Shown here one piece after another: positions 55,966-64,000 of a DNA stretch of 64,000 nucleotides (positions within the stretch are counted from its first letter, which is position 1; every line of letters begins with the position of its first letter). The notes beneath the pieces are model-generated. The model did no database searches, had not been told where the DNA came from, and saw nothing but the letters and a program-made list of their open reading frames with translations. The stretch spans positions 2,728,001 through 2,792,000 of the forward strand of contig OZ020485.1 in the NCBI GenBank assembly GCA_963971405.1, read 5' to 3'. The translations under genes and the position numbers were made by a program. Source of the DNA: Psococerastis gibbosa. Its lineage: Eukaryota > Arthropoda > Insecta > Psocodea > Psocidae.

Positions 55966-56676
55966 ATGTGTATTCGTCACGTATACCCTACTTGAAAGAT
56001 GAATGTATATAGGTTCCAATTTTAGGCAAAATTCTCCCCTAGCCTCCGAGAAAAATACCAAAATCCGCGCCTGGTACCACCATTCAAAACAGGTTCAGCA
56101 ATTTGGCCGTCATGCATATACAGTATATAGTAAAATGAGACGTTAAAATGGGCGTTCCAGAAACACAAGTTTACTTTTTTGTTTTTTTTTGTTTTTGTTT
56201 TACTGAACTTGAATAGTTTAATGTATATAACGTATTTTATACTCATTAAAAAACAATAAAATTTAAATAATAAAAAAGTCATGTAATTTGCTAGGCAGAC
56301 ATCCCCCCCCAGAAATTTTGGAAATTTAGAAAATAGAGGAATATTCCGAATATAGCGAATTGGGCGAGTGAGGGAAAAGAGGGAAATTTTGAGTTGCCGC
56401 TGAGGGAAATGAGATATATCGCAAGTGGAAACGCTGTATATTGCTTAATATATAAATTAAAAGTACTGCAAGCTCTGCGCAACAATATTGTTGGTTACGT
56501 GGCAGGATTTCCCGTTCTAAATAATCTTTAAATAATCAAATAAAAAATAAAATGTTACCATGGTATCAAATGGCAAAAGGCTCAAACTGCACCTATACTA
56601 CGGAAATAGCCGAAGTCAAGCGGCTTCAACCCGAATGTTTACGATGAGTCTATAGTTTTACTATGTCTATGTATAA

Positions 56677-56817
56677 GGCCCCATTCCACATACGTAAAAC
56701 GTCAATGAAAATTATGAAATTGATGGTGGCAGCAGAATTTTTAGTATGTAAAAATGTCTGCTGCCACCATCAATTTCATAATTTTCATTGACGTTGTACG
56801 TATGTGGAATACCCCCC
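56677..56817. mobile_element. Harbinger-like palindromic MITE
   Basis: 141 bp hairpin. The arms include attccacatacgt and ttgatggtggcagcaga. TAA on both sides; starts with GG. Confidence 0.75.
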
Positions 56818-57446
56818 TAAGATAGACTCCCCTGGCCAAGGTCACAGAAGTTCGGAAATTGAACATTTATGCTTAGCTTATGTAGCAAAAGAATTGACGA
56901 GCTGCGTGCTTATGTTGTCCAATCAGATGACTCAATTAAGATATGAAGAAAATAATAAGTTTAAATATTTTAAAAACCTTTTTAATTAATAATAAACAAA
57001 TCATTATGTAAATTAAACCAAAAACAATAAAACATATTTATTTTTTGTGTTATAAATTTTTTATTTTTCTACTGAAACTTGCAGGTTGGACTGGTTGGTA
57101 TTAGTTTTTTGTCTATGGAGTATGGACTAATGGGGTATACAGGTGCGGGAGGAATAATCGTTTTAGAGTTGAAATGCTGTAGATTAGTTGTAAACTAAAG
57201 TTTTTGTGAGCCCAGTTATCTCATTTTTAGTGTAAGTTAAGTTTTATTTTAATTTTAAGTTCGTAATTTCCACTCGGAAACATTCGGACGTCGTGACGTA
57301 GACATTCACACGTGTGCTCGCCAGCTTCGGGAAAGTTCGGGTTTAAGTTAGAAACGCATATTTGTTTACATTTTACAGTGGACGAGTTTAATAAATCTTT
57401 GTTTTAATATTTTATTTGGTGGAAAACTTGAAATATAGTTAGAAAA
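56818..57446. other. Upstream region of the YqaJ gene
   Basis: AT-rich to about 57110, then a less AT-biased stretch leading to the ATG. I could not place a TATA box or transposon terminus with confidence. Confidence 0.35.
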
Positions 57447-60120
57447 ATGGATCGGTATGTGCAAGCAAATTCTACTAATCTGCCACATGTAGACGTCGAC
57501 ATGGTTTTGGCCTATTTAAGTGGCAAATCTGTATATACAGCACCGGAATTGCGAGGCGTCAAAGAAAGCAGGTAAGAATCGCTAAAGATAGTAATGCAGC
57601 TCTTTGCTTTTTACGCTTAGGTCTAGCTAATAATTTGGTGTCTTCCTTGCCCCTAACAATGTAGGATATTTTTTAAAATGACTTCTCGTTTTTATACTAT
57701 TTGTTGTCGGCACTTTTTGTTTGTCAGTGGTTATGTGCAATACATTTGTTTGCGTAGGGTATAGCTGCTATACAGTTCAGTACACAATCTGCTATACTAT
57801 AGCGGATTGTGTACTTCTACTTTGTCCATTACACCAGTAGGTACCCTGCATTGAAAGTATTTACTTTATTAAAAACTAATTCACCTACCAACTAAACATT
57901 TGTAGTGTCAGTGATATGAGGGCACCAATTTTAGCAGCCTCATAACTTTGTTCGGGGGCTATTGCCTATTTGCATGTACGTTAGCTTTTTAACATGCATA
58001 ATAGCCAAACAATTTTTTACAGATCAGGAAGACAGACCTACGGTGATAACGCTGTGGGAAAAGTGGGAGTCCTTCGTTGCAACGAAGAATGTTGGGTGAA
58101 AGGCAGAGTGTGTCCTGAACACCGAGTGACAAGTACACCGTATGAAGTAGTGGTGCATTTGAATGAGCAGGCTGAAGAAATATTGGATGCACAGTGCACT
58201 GGGTGCCAAGCCGCTCTAGGTAAGATGATATCAATTGACTAGGGATAGAATAGAAAGTCTATATTGCACCGATTTTCAATAAAATAGCGTAAATAATAAA
58301 TGTTAACATAATGTACAATGCAGTCAAGAACTTAACAGAATTTATTTGTCATTTATTTACCTACTGTATTATGTCAATGTGAAAGTTTGAAGAGTATCAT
58401 CGGCCCATGGCCATTCCTAACGCATTTCCATTGCGTACTACTTAAAGGTGTTTGTGGTGCCACTAAATTGACTTAACTGTGATCGATGAACAGACCTATT
58501 GGCAAGCATTAGCATAATATGCTACTATCAACAACAACATTTATCTAAACTTTTTTATTTTCATTTTAGGTGGCTGTAAGCATTCGGTTGCATTTCTTCT
58601 GTGGCTGCAGCGGAGGACAGAAGAAACAACTCCTATTTCCACTGTTTGCTACTGGAAGAAGCCTGCGTTGTCTTCTGTTGGAAGAGGAGGCACGCACGTC
58701 ACATTAGCTGACTTTGGGAGGGTACCTATACCGTTGCCGGACAACGTGGACTTTCGTGCACAAGTTCTGTCTGGTGGATCATATAACAGTAGCATGATCC
58801 ACAGACAGTTCCTGGAAAGACCGACCGTGGAGCAGCTCAGTCTGCACTATCTGATAAATAATTCAGAAGATTTTGAGAGTTTAGTGCAGAGGGTTATGAC
58901 GGCTTCAGTTTGCGAGGAAGCAGAAGTCGCCACAAGAGGCCAGGCTGACAATCCTCTTTGGCATGAGCTAAGGTTAGTTACATCTTCATATGTTACATGA
59001 AAGCATGTAAATGGGTTAAGAAATGTTGCAAGTTAAATAAAAAAAGTTTAGAAATGGAAACATCAATTTGTTAAAATCATTGGGGTCGCGCCACTGTCAT
59101 TAATTTACAAACAAACAAAAATGAATGCGCAACCGGGTTTTCACTGAGTTTCTGAGTGCCCAACAAAAACTTACAAGCTTTGGTCCATGACTCAAGGCAA
59201 ATGACAGCTTTCCTGTAATTGGTCGCAAGTAAGTTAACAGTAGACTATTTGAAATGTCATAGTAATGGTGACAGTTGAGGGAAGAAATTAAGAACATTGC
59301 ACTGTGTTCTAAATGGAAACGTCATTATGCGACAGCCAATGTATTGGTGCGTTTCACGACGTTTTGACCATAGTTCATACGACTCACAAATTTGGGGATG
59401 AATTTGTTACAAGTTGCAGGTTCGCTGGAAGAGTAGCCTTTCGGGGCTAAAGCTCGCCTGAAGTAAAGACGATTTTTCATTTCATAATTTAAGTCATGGA
59501 TATATGCCTGCCATTTATATCCGGATTGCTCTGCAATCCTTTAATTGAGATTTAATTTGTTGCAAATCAGTAAATTTGACAATTTTTATTATAGGTACGG
59601 TAGGATCACCGCCTCGAAAATCCATGAAGCCGCCCACTGTAGAACACCCGACGGATCGCTCGTCAATTCAATAATTGGGGTTCTCAAAGTCAGGGACACA
59701 AAAGCTATGGAAAGGGGCCGCATCTTGGAGGAGCCAGTTATCCGATTGTTGGCAAAGACATTCAATTTGAAGTGGCGTAAGACGGGACTGTTCTTTTTGC
59801 CATCCCACCCTTGGCTGGCTGCGTCACCAGATGGTGTGAGCGAAGATTATGTGATTGAAGTGAAGTGTCCCACCAAATACAAAAATATCAGTCATTACGT
59901 CAATTCTCACTCAGAATTAACAGAGAAGGTGAAAGCCCAAATGCAGCTGCAGATGCTAGTGACCAAACGGCGAAGAGGATTATTTTGTTGCGCTTCGCCG
60001 GATTTCGAAAAGTCACAAAAAGCAATCCTCATAATCGTGGACTATGACGAGCCCTACGTGCGTCAACTTCTGCATCAAGCGCATCAGTTTTGGGAATCGT
60101 TCATTAGGCCCAGATTGTAG
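57447..60120 (+). CDS. SWIM zinc finger + YqaJ-type nuclease protein, four exons
   Basis: Exons 57447-57571, 58023-58219, 58570-58972 and 59595-60120 join in frame (introns all GT-AG) to a 416-residue product. Residues 1-42 form a leader. A SWIM-like Cys/His finger (CTGCQAALGGCKHSVAFLLW, about 100-120) spans the exon 2/3 junction. From about 243 comes the YqaJ fold, PD-(D/E)XK-type: YGRITASKIHEAA, RGRILEEPVI, and SPDGV followed by IEVKCPTKY, the catalytic Asp, Glu and Lys. YqaJ relatives are phage-type recombination exonucleases. In animals such genes are spread by ISL2EU-type DNA transposons, where they accompany a DDE transposase. One converges on this gene at 63.5-64 kb. No stop or frameshift was found. 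Confidence 0.88.
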
Positions 60121-60373
60121 TTTGCTTCGGAGGGGAATCAGCGATTGTACCTTCGATTGATAATGGTTAAATGCTTTGTGATCCCAATAGTTGTTTTGTT
60201 TATTTATTTACATTGTTTTGACGTGGTTTTCAAATCCTTATAACTGGGCCGCCATTTTTTTTGTCTACTGCCACCTACACAAATTCACTCAGCCAGTGCT
60301 CTCTCCCATAAGTCAATCGATCTATTCTAATATATATCGTGCGATCAGCTGGAAACTGTGGAGCACATTATAT

Positions 60374-60491
60374 GGCGGGGTTTCCACATGTCAATGGTAA
60401 ATGTGGTATTGACGTTTTAGCAGACATTAAAGACATACTAAAAATGTCTGCTACCACCATATTTAACATTGACGTATGTGGAAACCCCGCC
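60374..60491. mobile_element. Palindromic MITE (Harbinger/ISL2EU-like)
   Basis: 118 bp hairpin with ends ggcggggtttccacat and its exact inverse, TAT on both sides. Shares tagcagacatt and tgtctgctaccacc with the MITEs at 54092 and 56677. Confidence 0.75.
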
Positions 60492-60666
60492 TATGGGATT
60501 GTCCACGCTAAGGCCGGGTTTGTGATTGCCATTGGCCAGAGTCTGGGCATGTGCCTTGCTAACCGGTGCTTGCGGAACCAGTTTTACAACACCTGTTCAA
60601 TGAGAACAAAGAAATAAAGTGTCATTAACTGGAGGAAATAATTCTCCACGCTTTGATGCACAATAT

Positions 60667-60782
60667 GCTGCCGTCACTGACACAGATCGGCCACAGTTTT
60701 GAAACTTCATTTGTAAAAAAAATAATGGTCTCTGGGGGCGTCACGTTGAAGGAGTTTCAAAACTGTGGCCAATTGGTGTGAA
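60667..60782. repeat. Short inverted repeat
   Basis: Arms ggccacagttttgaaact and agtttcaaaactgtggcc, about 65 bp apart, between the convergent YqaJ and transposase genes. The stretch from 60783 to 61052 has no feature. Confidence 0.7.
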
Positions 60783-61052
60783 TCATGGTCACATACTACA
60801 TATCAGAATGAAGAGGAACATTGTTTCTGCTTTATGACGCTTCGTTTATTGTTGCAAGTTAGATATTTCATGAGGAATTGCATATCAAGCAAAAAATGGA
60901 GACCACTTAGTACTAGAAGTAGTTTTTTATTCAGGGGTACAGTATATCACAGTAAATATGCAATAAATGGAAAAAACCATTCTTGTTATAAGCTACAATA
61001 TAAACTAATTTTATAGGCAATGTTCCGTAAGAAAATACGGTGAGGCTGCATA

Positions 61053-62022
61053 TACAGGGTGCCCCAGACCATCCGACCACCTACTTTTTCTCGAAAACAA
61101 ATGACGTCAGAGGTCTGAATTTTTTTTTATCATTACAAAGTGGGGGTTGATGCATTTCTGGAAATTAGTTTGGAATTTTTTGGGGACCTGGAAGGGGGGG
61201 TTTGGGGGGTCCGTATGCTGTTCCTCGGAATAATCAAATGTAAAGGTATGTCAAATTGTACATCAGTTGAAGGCTTATAAAGTGTTCATTCATAATTTGC
61301 AAAAATTTTGATTGTATCCCTACAGGTTCAGGTACAGGAGGTCTTTAAAAGTCAAACATTGGGTACCTGTGGGCTATTAGTGTGCTGAATGCTAAAAGTC
61401 TAAATCAAATTTTCTGGTAAAGAAAAAATAGGAGTACTTGATAATCTTACCTTGGTGTACCTGAGTTTTTCAGTTCAGGTACAGTAAACAGCTAAAGTTT
61501 GAGATTAAATTTCTCTAAAATATCATATGGCATGTTGTACCTTAAATGAAAGCTTATTACAAGAAATGTCAAGTTAACTATACAAATCGTACCTGAACCT
61601 GCGCTTGAACGGGGAGAGGGGCGAAGGGTGGGAATGGGTCACCTAAAGCATGGCAAGTGACACCTCAAATAAAAGCTCATGACTTCAGCTTGACAATGAT
61701 ACACAAATGTTAGTGCCTGAACCTGCGCCTCAATGGGGAGGGGGGGAGGTTGGGAATAGGTCACCCGAAGCATGGCAAGTGACATCTCAAATGAAAGCTC
61801 ATGACTTCAACTTAACAATGACAAACAAAAAATTGTTCTCATTATTTCGAGGAACAGCATACGGACCCCCCAAACCCCCCTTCCAGGTCCCCAAAAAATT
61901 CCAAACTAATTTCCAGAAATGCATCAACCCCCATTTTGTAATGATTTCAAAAAAAATCAGACCTCTGACGTCATTCGTTTTCGAGAAAAAGTAGGTGGAC
62001 GGATGGTCTGGGGCACCCTGTA
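61053..62022. mobile_element. Tc1/mariner-like non-autonomous element
   Basis: 970 bp with inverted ends of about 185 bp starting tacagggtgccccagacc, TA on each side. The interior has a tandem duplication of about 130 bp (gcatggcaagtgaca twice, about 61650 and 61773). No transposase. Confidence 0.8.
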
Positions 62023-62064
62023 TAACAATACTTCTATAGGTAGTGTCATAGTTTTCAGGTGTCC

Positions 62065-62470
62065 CTAAGGAATTGAAGACGTAGGCTACAGTTAGAGGGC
62101 CCACCGAGCAGGTCTGGATTGGTGCGCAGGCGCTCTCGTGTCTGATTGACTCGGTAGTGTTTTAATCCTTCTTCCGTTCTATTAAAGTTTTGCGGATGTT
62201 TATAGATTTCTATGGCTTTCCTATGTAGTCGGGGGTAGGTTAAAAGTAAATAAAACAACAAAACAGAGAATGACGCCAACTAGCCAAGCAGACACGAGAG
62301 CGCTTGCGCGCCGATCCATACCTGCACCAGTCTGTCAGTCAGTTCCTACGGTACCCCCACGATACAATCTTAGAAGTGTAGTACATAGTGCCACTGTTGT
62401 TGTTGACGAAACGTTTGGAAGCATACTTTCAAATCGACCACGGCCTATTAGCCCGGATTCTCCTGCACAG
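62065..62470. mobile_element. Penelope-like inverted pair, short
   Basis: The minus-oriented part 62100-62240 (cgctctcgtgtctgattgac, ttttgcggatgtttatag) faces a plus-oriented part 62265-62465 ending ggcctattagcccggattc. Confidence 0.7.
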
Positions 62471-62687
62471 CAACAGCCAACCGCCATAATTCAAAACAAA
62501 TTGCACTGGACCCAGGGGCGGATAAATAGCAGCTGAACAAAACACCTTTATATTTTCAGCTTAAAGGCAGATTCATGTACCTATTGAGATCTACCATCTA
62601 CCAATGTTCGACTCTCGGAAAATTTCTTCACGACTTTTCATTTCATGACCCCCTGAGCCTAAAACCACCCTCTTTTCAAAATGTTAA

Positions 62688-62993
62688 GCTGGCCATACAC
62701 GAGGGCTCCAATTGGAATCGCGCAAGCCAAATGGCGCGTCATGTTCCATTTTGCGTTAGCGCCATTTAGAGGGGTCATTCATGACTACGCTGAACCAGTA
62801 GCTCCAAATCTTTCAAATTGTATAGTGTTACGATATGGAAGAGGTACTTTTACACTGTACAATTTGAAAGATTTAAAGCGACTGGTTCAGCGTAGTCGTG
62901 AATGACCCCTCTAAATGGCGCTAACGCCAAATGGAACAGGACACGCCATTTGGCTTGGCGCGAGTCCGTTTGGAGGCCTTGTCAATGGCCAGC
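62688..62993. mobile_element. Foldback MITE family F, copy 2
   Basis: 306 bp palindrome. Same arms as 18153-18409 and a longer centre (ctgtacaatttgaaagattt with its inverse). Left flank TTAA, right TTTA. Confidence 0.7.
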
Positions 62994-63451
62994 TTTATAC
63001 ATATATACTGTATATACGTATGTACAGTATGTGTTTATGTATGTATATCGATTTTAGGAAACACTCCAACTTCCGTAAATATTATCCGATTTTGATGAAC
63101 TTCAAAAATGTCTTGATCGAGTTCTTTAACCAGCTAAATCCACTATTTAGTTACAAGATAGCGGCCGATTGAAACCTTATATAATTCATATCTCAGTTAA
63201 TATTGGTCGCAGAGGAATGAATTAAAATATCACTGAAAGCCTGTATTATTATATACGATAATGGTAATCTACACTTTTTACGGCAAATCAACGATTTCAT
63301 GATGATGTCCAGTCAAAGTAAAAATAATTTAATAAGTAAAAGTTCATAGTCGCCATTTTTTGGAACACAAGAGTGTTTCGTGTGTGCCGGTTCTTCCGGC
63401 CTTAACACAGAATTTAGTAAATCTTGTGATAATCAAATCAAAGTCGTAATG
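62994..63451. other. No gene seen
   Basis: A tatata/gtatgta-rich stretch (62998-63050), then AT-rich DNA. Presumably 3' flank of the transposase gene. Confidence 0.4.
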
Positions 63452-64000
63452 TTACTTAATTAATTTTCCCTGTAAATTTACAAGCCCTAATGCACATTCC
63501 ACTGCCATATCCAGCATAGGCAAAAATTTTAAATTCACACACGAATGCATAGACAACAACTTCTCCTCGCGAATGCGCTCTATAACTCGCTCAACGTGTA
63601 TACGGAGGGCAGCTATTTGCTTCGTCTCTATGACTTCTTTCTTAGTCATGACTGTACCACTTGCAAGAAAAACACTTGGCGGTCGCACAAGCCGACAATT
63701 TTTTCTCAAAAGGAATGGTTCAAGTGTTTTGAACCCACGATCAGTCATGACTAAACTGTCCATCGGAAGGTGATGTAGAAAATCAGACTCGGTCACTATG
63801 TGCGTGTCTTCAGTCCGACCTCCATATCCCTTCGAACACCATGAGACTAGTCCATCGGGAGTAACACCCACTATGTACTTAATTGTATTGCATTTTTTAT
63901 ATTGCGACCAAGTGGCTGACTGCAGGATGGGATTGCTTGGCTTTTGGATTTCAATTTCGAATGCGTCCAATATGCACACTACTTCCCGGTAATTGGCCCT
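63452..64000 (-). CDS. DDE transposase (DDE_Tnp_4 / ISL2EU-type), C-terminal part, runs off window
   Basis: The frame is open from the window edge to a stop at 63452-63454, about 181 codons. It begins NYREVVCILDAFEIEIQKP (first catalytic Asp). Next come SQYKKCNTIKYIVGVTPDG and GYGGRTEDTHI, then VMTDRGF (second Asp), and IAALRIHVERVIERIREEKL (catalytic Glu). This is the order of the DDE_Tnp_4 nucleases found in ISL2EU and Harbinger-type transposases. The N-terminal part, usually carrying a zinc finger, lies beyond 64000. It converges on the YqaJ gene; the two together suggest one element longer than 6.5 kb with younger MITEs inside. All three acidic residues are present, so it may be functional. 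Confidence 0.88.
   Translation of the reverse strand, partial: RANYREVVCILDAFEIEIQKPSNPILQSATWSQYKKCNTIKYIVGVTPDGLVSWCSKGYGGRTEDTHIVTESDFLHHLPMDSLVMTDRGFKTLEPFLLRKNCRLVRPPSVFLASGTVMTKKEVIETKQIAALRIHVERVIERIREEKLLSMHSCVNLKFLPMLDMAVECALGLVNLQGKLIK

Larger units (their letters stand above)
53631..56435 (+). repeat. Repeat Y, unit 2, with nested insertions
   Basis: Same order as unit 1 but interrupted by a hAT MITE (53662-54698) and a retroposon (54727-55093). It ends early at gtggaaacgctg. Confidence 0.8.

Noticed and set aside
63545-63992. Plus-strand frames opposite the transposase
   Set aside because: Antisense shadows of the DDE transposase, which has a continuous motif-bearing minus-strand frame.

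Overview
This is eukaryotic DNA, almost certainly from an arthropod. It is AT-rich and crowded with nested transposable elements. The clues are spliceosomal introns, Ty3/Gypsy and Ty1/Copia elements, RTE- and Jockey-like LINEs, Penelope-like elements, tRNA-derived SINEs, hAT, Harbinger-like and mariner/pogo-like MITEs, and an endogenous densovirus. I cannot name the species. I see no ordinary single-copy host gene. The only multi-exon gene is a SWIM/YqaJ nuclease gene that probably belongs to a transposon.

Left third (1-22.2 kb): a repeat called X here (1-2269, resuming at 21607-22205) is split by a 19.3 kb insertion at 2270-21597. The insertion has about 60 bp terminal inverted repeats and a 9 bp target duplication. 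An uninterrupted X copy at 49224-52147, about 99.5% identical, supplies the empty site. Just inside the left terminus lies a partial ambisense densovirus: open NS1 and overlapping NS2 on +, and a 5'-truncated capsid gene on -. The rest of the insertion holds LINE, SINE, PLE and MITE debris, a young intact Gypsy element (9210-13985), and a diverged copy of DNA also found at 45.8-47.2 kb. This TIR-bounded, virus-carrying composite is the most striking object in the window.

Middle (22.2-49 kb): LINE remnants (23.1, 27.1-28.9, 31.8-34.2, 41.2 kb) and Penelope-like elements that recur as head-on inverted pairs (25.0, 25.7, 28.9-31.1 kb; also 18.8 and 62.1 kb). There is a young Copia element on the minus strand (34849-39480) with identical LTRs and one frameshift, several long hairpins (26.5, 43.9 kb), and the second copy of the duplicated block (45.8-47.2 kb).

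Right (49-64 kb): the second X copy, then a tandem pair of a 1.5 kb repeat Y. The second Y unit carries a hAT MITE with a Harbinger-like MITE inside it, plus a short target-primed retroposon. From 57.4 kb a four-exon SWIM + YqaJ gene (+) converges on a DDE transposase gene (-) that runs off the window end. This pairing matches the gene content of ISL2EU-type DNA transposons. MITEs and a PLE remnant lie between the two genes.
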